From assembly GCA_965279085.1 (NCBI GenBank), contig OZ257149.1, positions 3,906,001-3,970,000 on the forward strand: a DNA stretch of 64,000 nt. The letters run 5' to 3'. Below are positions 33,157 through 42,834 of the stretch, piece by piece. Origin of the DNA: UBA7672 sp965279085 (GTDB lineage: Bacteria; Pseudomonadota; Alphaproteobacteria; Caulobacterales; Hyphomonadaceae). Under the pieces are notes generated by a model. That model worked only from the letters and a program-made list of their open reading frames with translations, did not search any database and was not told the origin of the DNA. Position 1 is the first letter of the stretch; each line of letters starts with the position of its first letter. Both the position numbers and the translations under genes were made by a program.

Positions 33157-34512
33157 CTAGATCGCGGTGCTGTGGCGTGCGGCCGATCCTTGGACGGCGA
33201 AGTCGAAACAGGCTGCGACGTTGCGCGCGTAGGGCTGGCCGCGACCGGTAACAGAAAGGTGCGCACCATTCAGCTCGGCGATTCCCGAAGAGATGAGCGG
33301 AGCAAGGGCTGTCGAGGCCGCCAAGAGTAGATCGCCCGGAACGTCCGCTTCGAAATCGCACAGCACCTTTTCGATGATCTGCGCGATTCGACCGTCCCGT
33401 ATGGAAGGCGCCACGCCTCGTACGACCGGCATGCGATCGATCTGAGTGGCCGAGCAATACACCGTGCTGTCAGTCGTGTTCTGATAGATGAGGCCAGGCA
33501 TGCACGAGATGGCTGATACGCCAAGACCGATCAGCGCCGTGGCGTTGTCGTCCGTATAGCCTTGGAAATTGCGGCGGAGACGCCCCTCCATCGCAGCGGT
33601 GGCCAGCGCGTCACCGGGAGCGGCGAAATGGTCGAAACCAACCGGCAGATAGCCTGCGTTTTCCAGAGTCGATGCGGCTGCCTCCGCCTGGCGGAACCGC
33701 TCCTCGCCCTGTGGTAGTTCTGTCGTTGTGATGCTCTTCTGGTGCTTCTTCATCCAGGGAACGTGTGCGTAACCAAACGTGGCGACGCGGTCGGCATCTT
33801 GCCGGGCGACAAACAGTGCGGTCTCGATCACGTGCTCCCGCGTCTGCCCCGGCAGTCCGTACATGATATCGCAGTTCAGGCTCGGAACTGCGTGACGCCT
33901 CAGCATTCCGATTGCGCTTTCGATCTCCTCGATGGGCTGGATACGATTGATGCGACGCTGAACGAAAGGATCAAGTACCTGCACGCCCAGACTCGCGCGA
34001 TTGAGCCCCCAATTCACAAGGGCTGCGACACGATCACCCGTCACCCCGCGCGGGTCGAGTTCCGCCGCGATCTCGGCGAATAGCGGCACCTTGAACCAGC
34101 GCAGCACCGCCTCGAAGATTCGGTCGATATGGCCGGTCGACAGAATATCCGGTGAACCGCCCCCGAAGTGAATATGCGTCACCTGGGCGTCGCTGGGCGC
34201 GAGCTGGCCGACCAATTCGATCTCGCGAACGAGAGCGTTGACATAGCTCTCAAGAGGATCCGCCGCGGTCGGCACACTTGTGTGGCAGCCGCAATACCAG
34301 CACAGCGCCTTGCAGTAAGGGATATGCAGATAGAGTGACAATGACGATCGCGGCGGCAGGCGCTCGATCGCTTGGCGGGCCGCAGCTTCGCCTATGTCGG
34401 CTGAAAAGCGGTTCGCAGGGGGATAGCTCGTGTAGCGCGGAATCTGCGCGCCGGCGTGTTCGGGAAAGTATTCCCACTTTCGTACGCCGGGCCTGAATCT
34501 GTGGACGCTCAC
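33157..34512 (-). CDS. hemN: Oxygen-independent coproporphyrinogen III oxidase
   Basis: 451 residues, radical SAM enzyme that makes protoporphyrinogen precursors without O2. The Fe-S motif is YCKALCWYCGC with C67, C71, C74 and C76. FGGGSPDILS and the GVQVLDPFVQRRINRIQP segment are typical of HemN, and the length is normal. Heme supply under low oxygen fits the neighbouring cbb3 oxidase and cytochromes. It overlaps the upstream small membrane gene by four bases. The operon start faces the FixK-like box at 34825. Confidence 0.93.
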   Translation of the reverse strand: MSVHRFRPGVRKWEYFPEHAGAQIPRYTSYPPANRFSADIGEAAARQAIERLPPRSSLSLYLHIPYCKALCWYCGCHTSVPTAADPLESYVNALVREIELVGQLAPSDAQVTHIHFGGGSPDILSTGHIDRIFEAVLRWFKVPLFAEIAAELDPRGVTGDRVAALVNWGLNRASLGVQVLDPFVQRRINRIQPIEEIESAIGMLRRHAVPSLNCDIMYGLPGQTREHVIETALFVARQDADRVATFGYAHVPWMKKHQKSITTTELPQGEERFRQAEAAASTLENAGYLPVGFDHFAAPGDALATAAMEGRLRRNFQGYTDDNATALIGLGVSAISCMPGLIYQNTTDSTVYCSATQIDRMPVVRGVAPSIRDGRIAQIIEKVLCDFEADVPGDLLLAASTALAPLISSGIAELNGAHLSVTGRGQPYARNVAACFDFAVQGSAARHSTAI

Positions 34513-34760
34513 TGTCCGCTCCTTGCAGCACGAAGACGCGGCGACGCGCGCAAGAGCGGGAAAGCGATCATGGCAGCAAGACCTGCTGCGATGAGCATGC
34601 AGCCCGCACAGTGATCAACCGAGCTTCCAAAGTTCGCTGGAGCAGTCCCGCACCACGCGTGGCTAAGTTCCCACGGAATGTCGGCTTGCGCACACGAGCG
34701 GATGACTGCGCCTGCGCCAGTAGCAGCTCCTCCAGCGAGAAACAGAATGAAGGATCTCAT
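34509..34760 (-). CDS. Small membrane protein upstream of hemN, unknown
   Basis: 83 residues from the ATG at 34760. Two hydrophobic segments (about 3-20 and 53-70) flank a Cys-containing loop (C24, then WCGTAP and HCAGCM). The ATGA overlap with hemN (34509-34512) shows translational coupling. The Cys/His loop HCAGCM could bind a metal or disulphide. No family recognised. It is divergent from ccoN, with a FixK-like dyad between. Confidence 0.6.
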   Translation of the reverse strand: MRSFILFLAGGAATGAGAVIRSCAQADIPWELSHAWCGTAPANFGSSVDHCAGCMLIAAGLAAMIAFPLLRASPRLRAARSGQ

Positions 34761-34824
34761 TAACGTTGTGGCCTTCCAGTGCGCGACCCGCACGCCGTTC
34801 TGAGGCATTTGCCCGCACCGGCCT

Positions 34825-34838
34825 TTGCGCTGGATCAA
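34825..34838. promoter_or_regulatory. FNR/FixK-like box (divergent, ccoN/hemN)
   Basis: TTGCG-CTGG-ATCAA, intact right half and TTG in the left half. Centred 86.5 bases before ccoN (34918) and 71.5 bases before the hemN operon start (34760). Both neighbours are classic FixK targets. Confidence 0.55.
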
Positions 34839-34917
34839 GACCGTCTTCCGCCAAGTTCGGCAAACGCTTGCACAGTCACCCGACGATCCTGTCGGCGTGC
34901 GCTGTCAGGACAGAAGT

Positions 34918-36579
34918 ATGTCGGCAAGCACTTCAGCGGAGCGCCGCCTCGACGGCAGCACAGGGGCCGTCGGCATCTTGATGCTAGCTGTTCTGATTCT
35001 GTCGATTGCAGGATTTGCAACCACATCAGACCCGATGTTCAGGGCGCAAGCCGGCATATTTGCCGTGGCGGCGGTCATCGGGCTGAGCGCGCTAATCTAT
35101 TGGCACGAGATCAGCCTGAGCGGAAAGGCATTCGATCCCGCCTTCTACGAGGAGGGCGTCGTCAAGGCCGGCATCGTGGCGACGATGTTCTGGGGGATCG
35201 CCGGCTTCACCGTCGGCCTGGTCATTGCGCTACAGTTGACCTGGCCGAACCTGTTCTACTTCCCGGACCTCGGTTGGACCAACTTCGGCCGCATGCGACC
35301 ACTTCACACGTCCGCTGTGATCTTCGCCTTTGGCGGCAATGCGCTGATCTCCACGTCGTTCTATGTCGTCCAGCGGACGTGCCGAACGAGGCTGGCTGGC
35401 GGCATGTGGCCGTGGTTCGTGTTCTGGGGCTATCAGCTCTTCATCGTGGTGGCCGGCATCGGCTACCTGATGGGCATCACCCAGTCGAAAGAGTATGCGG
35501 AACCGGAATGGTATGCCGACATATGGCTTACCATTGTCTGGGTGGCCTACCTGTGCGTTTTCCTTGGCACGATCCTGCGCCGCAAGGAGCCGCATATCTA
35601 TGTCGCGAACTGGTTCTATCTCGCCTTCATCGCCACGATCGCGCTGCTGCATGTCGTCAACAACCTGTCGCTGCCGGCGAGCCTGACAGGTACGAAGTCA
35701 TTCTCGGTCTTCAGCGGCGTCCAGAGCGCTCTCGTTCAGTGGTGGTACGGTCACAACGCGGTGGGATTCTTTCTCACCGCCGGCTTCCTGGCGATCGTCT
35801 ACTACTTCATTCCCAAGCGGGTTGAGCGGCCGGTGTGGTCGTACCGCCTTTCGATCGTCCACTTCTGGTCGCTGATATTCATCTACATCTGGGCTGGCCC
35901 GCACCATCTTCACTACACGGCGCTGCCGCAGTGGGCTCAGACGCTCGGCATGACGTTCTCGATCATGCTGTGGATGCCCAGCTGGGGTGGGATGATCAAC
36001 GGGGTGATGACGTTGTCCGGGGCGTGGGACAAGCTGCGCACGGATCCGGTCGTGCGCATGCTGGTCGTGTCTCTCGCGTTCTACGGCATGGCGACCTTTG
36101 AAGGGCCGGCGATGTCGGTGCGGGAGGTCAACGCGCTGTCCCATTACACGGACTGGGGCATCGGCCACGTCCACTCCGGCGCGCTCGGCTGGGTCGGCTT
36201 CGTCACCTTCGGCGCCATGTACTGCCTGACGCAATGGATCTGGAAACGGGCGCGCCTCTATTCGAACGCGCTTGTCGAATGGCACTTCTGGATCGCGACG
36301 ATCGGCATCGTTCTCTACATCACCGCCATGTGGGTTTCAGGCATCATGGAAGGCCTGATGTGGCGGGCCTACAACTCCTTCGGCTTCCTCGAATACTCGT
36401 TCATCGAGACTGTGAGCGCCAAGCACGTCGAGTACGTAATCCGCGCGCTCGGCGGCGGGCTCTACCTCACGGGCGCGCTCATCATGGTCTACAATCTCGT
36501 GCGCACGGCGCGCGGCGACGTCCCTGCGGATGAACGCAGGCGCAAGCCGGCGGCGCCTTCGCTTCAACCTGCAGAGTAG
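34918..36579 (+). CDS. ccoN: cbb3-type cytochrome c oxidase subunit I
   Basis: 553 residues from the ATG at 34918 (AGGA upstream; the open frame from 34825 is leader). Catalytic subunit with about 12-14 transmembrane helices. Key His residues are visible in MRPLHTSAV (low-spin heme), WWYGHNAVGFF and GPHHLHYTALP (CuB/heme b3), and the C-terminal IGHVHSGALGWVG segment. It reduces O2 at high affinity while pumping protons. First gene of a complete ccoNOQP-GHIS cluster. Confidence 0.96.
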   Translation: MSASTSAERRLDGSTGAVGILMLAVLILSIAGFATTSDPMFRAQAGIFAVAAVIGLSALIYWHEISLSGKAFDPAFYEEGVVKAGIVATMFWGIAGFTVGLVIALQLTWPNLFYFPDLGWTNFGRMRPLHTSAVIFAFGGNALISTSFYVVQRTCRTRLAGGMWPWFVFWGYQLFIVVAGIGYLMGITQSKEYAEPEWYADIWLTIVWVAYLCVFLGTILRRKEPHIYVANWFYLAFIATIALLHVVNNLSLPASLTGTKSFSVFSGVQSALVQWWYGHNAVGFFLTAGFLAIVYYFIPKRVERPVWSYRLSIVHFWSLIFIYIWAGPHHLHYTALPQWAQTLGMTFSIMLWMPSWGGMINGVMTLSGAWDKLRTDPVVRMLVVSLAFYGMATFEGPAMSVREVNALSHYTDWGIGHVHSGALGWVGFVTFGAMYCLTQWIWKRARLYSNALVEWHFWIATIGIVLYITAMWVSGIMEGLMWRAYNSFGFLEYSFIETVSAKHVEYVIRALGGGLYLTGALIMVYNLVRTARGDVPADERRRKPAAPSLQPAE

Positions 36580-36588
36580 GCGGCGACA

Positions 36589-37362
36589 ATGTCCACGCGT
36601 CCAAACTGGCTGTTGCGCAATCACAAGCTTTTCGAGAAGCACAGCTTCGTCCTGCTGATCGGAATTCTCATCGTCGTCGCGATCGGCGGCCTGATCGAGA
36701 TCGTGCCGCTATTTTACCTGAAGAACACGATCGAGAAAGTGGAGGGGATGCGGCCCTACACGCCGCTCGAGCTCGCCGGACAGAACATCTATATCCGGGA
36801 AGGATGCAACGTCTGCCACTCGCAGATGATCAGACCGTTGCGCGACGAGGTCGACAGGTACGGCCATTACTCCCTCGCCGCCGAGAGCATGTACGACCAC
36901 CCGTTCCAGTGGGGCTCCAAACGCACCGGCCCGGATCTGGCTCGCGTTGGTGGCAAGTACTCGGATGACTGGCAGAAGCAGCACCTGATCGATCCGCGTT
37001 CGCTCGTGCCGGAGTCGATCATGCCGCCCTACGCTTTCCTGGAAGACCGGCCGCTCGACACGTCGGTTCTTCCCGCGCAGCTTAGAACACTGAAGCTCGA
37101 AGGCGTGCCGTATACGCAGGAGATGATCAGCAACGCGATCAACGACGCGGGCGCGCAAGCCGGCATGGATCTCGACGCGGAAGCGATGCGCAAGGGTTAT
37201 GGCGCGATCGCCGGTCGTGAGGGAACCGTGTCGGTGCGCGACTTCGACGGCGTTCCTGGCGATCCATCGGAGCTCGATGCGCTGATCGCCTATCTGCAGA
37301 TGCTCGGCACGCTGGTCGATTTCTCGACCTACGAAGCCGGCGATCTCGACAACCAGCGGTGA
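36589..37362 (+). CDS. ccoO: cbb3-type cytochrome c oxidase subunit II (mono-heme)
   Basis: 257 residues, nine bases after ccoN. One transmembrane helix (about 19-43) and a periplasmic heme c domain with C73-N-V-C76-H77, then the conserved SQMIRPLRDEV. Contains the MPPYAFLEDRPLD segment typical of CcoO. It delivers electrons from CcoP to CcoN. Confidence 0.96.
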   Translation: MSTRPNWLLRNHKLFEKHSFVLLIGILIVVAIGGLIEIVPLFYLKNTIEKVEGMRPYTPLELAGQNIYIREGCNVCHSQMIRPLRDEVDRYGHYSLAAESMYDHPFQWGSKRTGPDLARVGGKYSDDWQKQHLIDPRSLVPESIMPPYAFLEDRPLDTSVLPAQLRTLKLEGVPYTQEMISNAINDAGAQAGMDLDAEAMRKGYGAIAGREGTVSVRDFDGVPGDPSELDALIAYLQMLGTLVDFSTYEAGDLDNQR

Positions 37363-37366
37363 GCAA

Positions 37367-37543
37367 ATGACCTACGAGGACTGGTCTCACTTCGCCCAAG
37401 ACTGGGGCACCGTCTATTTCTTCGTGATCTTCGCCGTGGCCGTGGCTTACGCCCTCTGGCCGCGCAACGGCAAGGATTTCCGCCGCGCCGCCAGTCTCCC
37501 ACTGACCGACAAGGAGCAAGACGATGACCGTCCGCTCGCCTGA
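37367..37543 (+). CDS. ccoQ: cbb3-type oxidase small subunit
   Basis: 58 residues: MTYEDWSHFAQDWGTVYFF starts a single transmembrane helix (about 15-31), followed by WPRNGKDFRRAA, the classic CcoQ pattern. It starts four bases after the ccoO stop and overlaps ccoP by 20 bases. CcoQ stabilises the complex. Confidence 0.92.
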   Translation: MTYEDWSHFAQDWGTVYFFVIFAVAVAYALWPRNGKDFRRAASLPLTDKEQDDDRPLA

Positions 37544-38405
37544 AAAAGATCCCGTGACCGGCGTTGAGACCACGGGCCACGAATGGGACGGCATCAAGGA
37601 GCTCAACAATCCGCTGCCGCGGTGGTGGCGGTTTGTGTTCTGGGCGAGCGTGGTCGTCTCGATCGTGTACTGGATCCTTATGCCGGCCTGGCCCGCCCTC
37701 CCGGGTCTGCAGGGCCACACGACCGGCGTCCTCAATCAGTCTGACCGGATCGATGTCTCCCGCGATGTCGCTGGCATGAAAGCCGAACGTGCTGCGCTCG
37801 GCGCCAAACTGATGTCCAGGGACGCTGGGGGCATTCTGAAGGACCCCGAACTGAGCCAACTTGCACTGTCGCTGGGTGAAAGCGCATTCGGCGACAATTG
37901 CGCGACCTGCCATGGCGCCGGCGGGCGGGGGGCGAAGAGCTTTCCGCGCCTGGCGGACGACGTCTGGTTGTGGGGTGGCTCGCTCGAGAACATTGAACGC
38001 ACCATCGCCTACGGCGTTCGTTCGGCTCATCCCGAGACGCGGACTTCCGAAATGCCGGCTTTCGGACGAGACGAGTTCCTGACGAACGGCCAGATCGATG
38101 ATCTCGTGGAGTATGTGGCGTCGGTTTCCGGGCAGCGCGCCGATGCCGCCGCTGTTGCACGGGCGCAGCCTGTCTTCGAACAGAATTGTGCGAGCTGTCA
38201 CGGTAGCGACGCCCGTGGAGATCGGAGCAAGGGCGCGGCTAACCTGACGGATGCCGAATGGCTGTATGGCGGCGACCGCGCAACCCTGCGCCGCTCGATA
38301 TTCGGCCCTCGAAATGGCGTGATGCCGGCCTGGAACAGCCGGCTCGATCCCGCAACCATCCGGGCGCTCTCGATTTACGTCCATTCGCTTGGAGGAGGAG
38401 AGTAG
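37524..38405 (+). CDS. ccoP: cbb3-type cytochrome c oxidase subunit III (di-heme)
   Basis: 293 residues. N-terminal VETTGHEWDGIKELNNPLPRWW signature, transmembrane helix at about 34-53, and two heme c sites, C126-A-T-C129-H130 and C222-A-S-C225-H226. It accepts electrons from soluble or lipid-anchored cytochromes. Overlaps ccoQ; ends immediately before the GTG of ccoG. Confidence 0.96.
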   Translation: MTVRSPEKDPVTGVETTGHEWDGIKELNNPLPRWWRFVFWASVVVSIVYWILMPAWPALPGLQGHTTGVLNQSDRIDVSRDVAGMKAERAALGAKLMSRDAGGILKDPELSQLALSLGESAFGDNCATCHGAGGRGAKSFPRLADDVWLWGGSLENIERTIAYGVRSAHPETRTSEMPAFGRDEFLTNGQIDDLVEYVASVSGQRADAAAVARAQPVFEQNCASCHGSDARGDRSKGAANLTDAEWLYGGDRATLRRSIFGPRNGVMPAWNSRLDPATIRALSIYVHSLGGGE

Positions 38406-39905
38406 GTGGGCAGCGCGACGCTGATAGACCTGCGGTCGCGCCGCGGTTCATCCGGGGGCGGCAATGCGCCGCCGCCGGACGATCCCGACAGCAAGGAGCC
38501 GGTCGTACTCTATGCGCGCCGCAAGCAGATCTATCCGCAACTGGTGTCAGGACGTTTCCGCTCGCTGAAGTGGATCCTGCTCTTCCTGACTCTCGGTCTG
38601 TACTACGTCCTTCCATGGTTGCGCTGGGATCGCGGGCCTGGCGCGCCAGATCAGGCGGTTCTCGCCGACTTCGCGGGCGGGCGGTTCTACTTCTTCAGGC
38701 TCGAGATCTGGCCACAGGAAGTCTATTATATCACTGGTCTCCTGATCCTGGCTGCGGTCGGACTGTTCCTGGTCACCGCTCTCTTCGGCCGAGTATGGTG
38801 CGGGTATTTCTGTCCGCAGACGGTCTGGACTGACCTCTTTCTCGTGGTCGAGCGTTTCTTCGAAGGCGACCGAAACGCGCGCATGAAGCTCGACAAGTCG
38901 CCATGGAGCTTGAACAAGCTCTGGCGCAAGTCGGCCAAGCATTCGGCATGGCTCTTGATCGCGTTCGCGACGGGCGGCGCCTTCATTCTCTACTGGCACG
39001 ACGCGCGATCGCTCGCTGAAACGTTCTTCACCGGCCGCGCGCCGATGACCGCCTATGTGTTCGCGGCCCTACTCACCGGCACGACATACGCTCTGGCAGG
39101 TACGATGCGTGAGCAGGTCTGCACATACATGTGTCCATGGCCGCGCATCCAGGCGGCCCTGATCGACCGCGATACGCTGATGGTGACCTACCGCTCCGAA
39201 CGTGGCGACCCGCGCGGCGCACATAAGAAGGGCGATACCTGGGAAGGGCGCGGCGACTGCGTGGACTGCAAGCAGTGCGTAGTTGTTTGCCCAATGGGAA
39301 TCGATATCCGCAACGGCCCGCAGCTCGAATGCATCCAGTGCGGACTCTGCATCGACGCGTGCGACCATGTAATGAAGAAAGTGGAACGCCCGACCGGCCT
39401 AATCGCCTACGACACCGATGAGAATGTGTTGAGACGCTGGAAGAAATTTCCGGCGCGTCCTTTCTCTCCTTTCCGGCCACGCACGTTCGCCTACGCGTTT
39501 GTCTTTGCCGTCACCGCCATCGTCATGACCATCGGCCTGACCACGCGGACCAACGCCGAGTTATCGGTGCTAAAGGATCGCAGTCTCCCGTTTGTCCAGC
39601 TTGCCAACACGGACATCCGCAACACCTACACGCTCAAGATCGTGAACAAGCAGCGCCTTGAACGCGATCTCAGCGTGCAGGTCGACGGCCTGAGAGATGT
39701 TCGCCTTGAAATCATCGGGGCAGGGACGGATCCGGGTCAGGCCGGGATCGCCGTTCATCCGGATCGCGTCGAGAGTTATCGTCTTCTGCTGACGGCGCCG
39801 GCAAGCGCACTGAAAGCCGGTTCAAACGACATCCACATCAGCCTGCTCGAGGCCGGGAAGCCGGTCGCCACGGCAGCGACGACCTTCCTCGGGCCGGAGC
39901 AATGA
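38406..39905 (+). CDS. ccoG: Cytochrome oxidase accessory protein CcoG (FixG)
   Basis: 499 residues from a GTG at 38406, directly after the ccoP stop, with a GGAGGAGGAG ribosome site. Several transmembrane helices, the WCGYFCPQTVW motif (131-141) and two ferredoxin-type clusters: C285/C288/C291/C295 and C309/C312/C315/C319. The C-terminal ~130 residues form an Ig-like periplasmic domain. CcoG is a copper(II) reductase needed for CuB insertion into CcoN. Confidence 0.95.
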   Translation: MGSATLIDLRSRRGSSGGGNAPPPDDPDSKEPVVLYARRKQIYPQLVSGRFRSLKWILLFLTLGLYYVLPWLRWDRGPGAPDQAVLADFAGGRFYFFRLEIWPQEVYYITGLLILAAVGLFLVTALFGRVWCGYFCPQTVWTDLFLVVERFFEGDRNARMKLDKSPWSLNKLWRKSAKHSAWLLIAFATGGAFILYWHDARSLAETFFTGRAPMTAYVFAALLTGTTYALAGTMREQVCTYMCPWPRIQAALIDRDTLMVTYRSERGDPRGAHKKGDTWEGRGDCVDCKQCVVVCPMGIDIRNGPQLECIQCGLCIDACDHVMKKVERPTGLIAYDTDENVLRRWKKFPARPFSPFRPRTFAYAFVFAVTAIVMTIGLTTRTNAELSVLKDRSLPFVQLANTDIRNTYTLKIVNKQRLERDLSVQVDGLRDVRLEIIGAGTDPGQAGIAVHPDRVESYRLLLTAPASALKAGSNDIHISLLEAGKPVATAATTFLGPEQ

Positions 39906-39906
39906 G

Positions 39907-40389
39907 ATGAACGCAAAGGGCATTCGCGGAGTTCACGTATTCTGGATGATCTTCGGCTTTTTCGCTGTCGTCATCGGCGTCGACATCTTCTTCATCACGC
40001 GCGCGATCAGCACGTTTCCGGGCGAGCAGGTCAGGAATTCCTATGTTCTTGGCCTCAACTACAATCGTGAAGTCGAACGGCGCGAGCAGCAGGCCGATCT
40101 TGGGTGGTCGGCAAAGGCGGGCGTGCTGGGCGACAAGGGCGCAACATTCGTGGTCCGGTTCATTGATCGCGCCGGCCAGCCCGTAACCGGTCTCGTGGTT
40201 TCGACCACTTACTTCTCCGCGGGGGCAGGAAATGCAGAAAGCGAAATCGAGCTCTTGGAAGGCCGACCGGGCGAATACAGTGCTACGGTATCGCTGAGGG
40301 CGCAAAGGGCCGACTTCGAGATCAAGGCTCGTCAGGTCGCCTCCGGCCCCGTTGTATTCGAGGCTGCAAAAGCCGTGGTGTTGCCATGA
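39907..40389 (+). CDS. ccoH: cbb3 oxidase assembly protein CcoH (FixH)
   Basis: 160 residues, one N-terminal transmembrane helix (about 10-32: FWMIFGFFAVVIGVDIFFI) and a periplasmic beta domain. NSYVLGLNYNREVERREQQADLGW is characteristic of FixH. It starts one base after ccoG stops (TGAG ATG) and overlaps ccoI by four bases. Confidence 0.92.
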   Translation: MNAKGIRGVHVFWMIFGFFAVVIGVDIFFITRAISTFPGEQVRNSYVLGLNYNREVERREQQADLGWSAKAGVLGDKGATFVVRFIDRAGQPVTGLVVSTTYFSAGAGNAESEIELLEGRPGEYSATVSLRAQRADFEIKARQVASGPVVFEAAKAVVLP

Positions 40390-42596
40390 GCACCCTGGCC
40401 CAGGGATGTCCGAGTGGTCTTTCACCTGTTGCAGAGCAGACAGCGGCTCAGGATCCAGCGCCCTTCGTGGCGGAGCGTGACGGCAGGAAGTATCTCGACC
40501 TGATCGTACGGGGGGCAAGCTGCGGCGGTTGTCTGTCGAAGATCGAAGGCGCAGTTGCGAAACTGGCCGGCGTCCAGTTTGCCCGCCTCAACCTGTCCAC
40601 TGGCCGGATGCGGGTCGAATGGACCGGCAGCCTCCAGGCCAAGGCGATCATGGAGGCCATCACCGGCCTCGGCTATGGAGCCTCGGCCTTCGATCCCGGC
40701 CAACCAGAGGATGCTGGCGCCGAGCACGAACGGCGACTCCTGACGGCGCTCGTCGTTGCCGGAGCTGCCACGGCCGCAGTCATGTTTCTCTCTGAACCTC
40801 AATGGTTCGGAAGCGATCTCGGCAGTGACACGCGCACGGTTCTCCGCTGGATTTCCGCGTTCGTCGCCATTCCAGCGGCTATCTTCGCGGGGCGCCCCTT
40901 CTTCTCCTCTGCGTTGGCATCGATACGCCGCCGCAGGCTGAACATGGATGTGCCAGTGTCGCTGGCGGTGATACTGGCCCTGGCGCTAAGCGTTTACGAG
41001 ACGATCGTTGGCGGCGAGCATGCCTTCTTCGACGCGTCAGTGATGCTGCTCTTCTTCCTGCTGATCGGCCGCGTACTCGACGCACGTCTGCGGCGGCGCG
41101 CCTATGCGGCCGCGAATGCGCTCGCGGCCATGCAGACCACAACCGCCACACGGTTGAAACCTGATGGGACAGCGGAAGCGGTGCGTGCGTGCGACGTCCT
41201 TCCGGGAGACACCGTACTTCTGGCCGCTGGAGAGAGGCTGGCGGTCGATGCCGAAGTGCTCTCAGGCGAAAGCGAGGTCGATCTCCGGCTGGTGACCGGT
41301 GAAGTCGAACCGGCCTATGCCAGCGAGGGACTGGTGCTGCATTCCGGAGCAGTCAATCTGTCCGCTCCTTTGCGGGTGCGGGCCACAGCTATCGCCAATG
41401 ACTCCCTGATGGCGGACATCGCGCGCCTGCTCGAAGCGGGCGAACAGAAGAAGTCATCTTATCGCAAGCTCGCGGACAAGGCGGCGGAAGCCTATGTACC
41501 TCAGGTCCACGCCGTTGCTGCGCTGGGTTTCATCGGCTGGCTCATGTTCGGCGCCACGGCGGCGCAGGCTGCCTATGTCGCGGTCACGGTTCTTATCATC
41601 ACATGTCCGTGCGCGCTCGCACTGGCGGCGCCGTTGGTGCAGGTCGTGGCTGCTGGACGGCTTTTCCGTGAAGGTATCTATCTCACCTCGGGCGATGCAC
41701 TCGAGCGGTTGGCGCTGGTCGACCATATCGTGTTCGACAAGACGGGCACGCTGACGCTTGGTGATCCTGTCCTGCACAGCGAGCCAGGTCAGGAAGACGC
41801 CTTGCGGGATGCAGCAAAACTGGCGCGCGCCAGCCATCATCCGTTTTCCCGCGCGCTTGCCCGCGCGGCGGGCCCCGGTCCGGTCGCGGAAGGTATCAAG
41901 GAGCATCCGGGGCAAGGCGTCACGGGCTTCATCGACGGGCGGCGTGCCTGGCTCGGCTCCGCAACATTTGCCGGCGCCGAAACGAGGCATCAATCCGAAC
42001 TCTGGTTCAGGATCGAGGGGCGCGCGGCGCAAGTCTTCCGGTTCGACGATCACCTTCGCGAAGACGCCGCTGCGACGGTCTGGAAGCTACGCACAATGGG
42101 GCTGGAGATCGAGATTCTGTCCGGCGACTCCGAGGAACGCGTGAGCCGGGTCGCTGATGCAATCGGGATTCTGCAATGGCGCGCCCGAGCGACACCCCAA
42201 TCCAAGGCCGGCCATCTGAAGGCGCTGGAAGCGTCGGGCCAGAAGGTCCTCATGATTGGAGATGGTCTCAACGATGCCGGCGCGTTGGCCGGCGCACATG
42301 CCTCCATGGCGCCGGGTGGGGCGGTGGACGTTTCCCGGTTGACCAGCGACTGCGTTTTTACGGGAGATGGTCTGGGGGCCGTCGTCCGCACCATCGAAGT
42401 TGCGCGAAGCGCGCGGGGCCGAATGCGTGAGAACTTCGCTCTTGCTGCACTCTACAACGCTATCGCGGTACCGATCGCTCTCGCTGGCTGGGTGACGCCG
42501 CTGATCGCTGCGGTGGCCATGTCCGCTTCCTCCGCCATCGTCACTCTCAACGCCCTCCGTCTATCGGGCGCCAAGGCCCGTCCGGAGAGTAAGTGA
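40386..42596 (+). CDS. ccoI: Copper-transporting P1B-ATPase for cbb3 assembly
   Basis: 736 residues. N-terminal metal-binding domain with C46-G-G-C49 and eight transmembrane helices. It carries the CPC motif (C407-P-C409), phosphorylation site DKTGTLT (Asp451) and hinge GDGLNDA. It exports copper for CuB assembly rather than for resistance, as shown by its place between ccoH and ccoS. Confidence 0.95.
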   Translation: MSTLAQGCPSGLSPVAEQTAAQDPAPFVAERDGRKYLDLIVRGASCGGCLSKIEGAVAKLAGVQFARLNLSTGRMRVEWTGSLQAKAIMEAITGLGYGASAFDPGQPEDAGAEHERRLLTALVVAGAATAAVMFLSEPQWFGSDLGSDTRTVLRWISAFVAIPAAIFAGRPFFSSALASIRRRRLNMDVPVSLAVILALALSVYETIVGGEHAFFDASVMLLFFLLIGRVLDARLRRRAYAAANALAAMQTTTATRLKPDGTAEAVRACDVLPGDTVLLAAGERLAVDAEVLSGESEVDLRLVTGEVEPAYASEGLVLHSGAVNLSAPLRVRATAIANDSLMADIARLLEAGEQKKSSYRKLADKAAEAYVPQVHAVAALGFIGWLMFGATAAQAAYVAVTVLIITCPCALALAAPLVQVVAAGRLFREGIYLTSGDALERLALVDHIVFDKTGTLTLGDPVLHSEPGQEDALRDAAKLARASHHPFSRALARAAGPGPVAEGIKEHPGQGVTGFIDGRRAWLGSATFAGAETRHQSELWFRIEGRAAQVFRFDDHLREDAAATVWKLRTMGLEIEILSGDSEERVSRVADAIGILQWRARATPQSKAGHLKALEASGQKVLMIGDGLNDAGALAGAHASMAPGGAVDVSRLTSDCVFTGDGLGAVVRTIEVARSARGRMRENFALAALYNAIAVPIALAGWVTPLIAAVAMSASSAIVTLNALRLSGAKARPESK

Positions 42597-42745
42597 TGAG
42601 CATTCTCATTTTCATGCTGTCGGGAGCGGTCGGCGTCGGTCTTGCGGCCTTGGCGGCGCTCGTATGGGCTCTGAAATCCGGCCAGTTCGACGACTTGGCC
42701 GGCGATGCCGCTCGCGCGCTTGACGATACCGACCGTCCAGCCTAG
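42596..42745 (+). CDS. ccoS: cbb3 oxidase maturation protein CcoS
   Basis: 49 residues, too short for many gene finders. MSILIFMLSGAVGVGLAAL is a single transmembrane helix followed by WALKSGQFDDLAGDAAR, the diagnostic CcoS motif. Its ATG overlaps the TGA of ccoI (42594-42598). Needed for cofactor insertion into CcoN. Confidence 0.93.
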   Translation: MSILIFMLSGAVGVGLAALAALVWALKSGQFDDLAGDAARALDDTDRPA

Positions 42746-42834
42746 CTGGCTGCGGTGAGCCGCTGGCGTCCGGATGGCAGTCGAGACAGCTTTCCGGAAT
42801 AGTCGCGGCGCTGATCAGCCGGGATGGACAAAGG

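Noticed and set aside
40386..42596. Copper-resistance ATPase
   Set aside because: The position between ccoH and ccoS and the overlapping genes show it is the cbb3 assembly ATPase CcoI.
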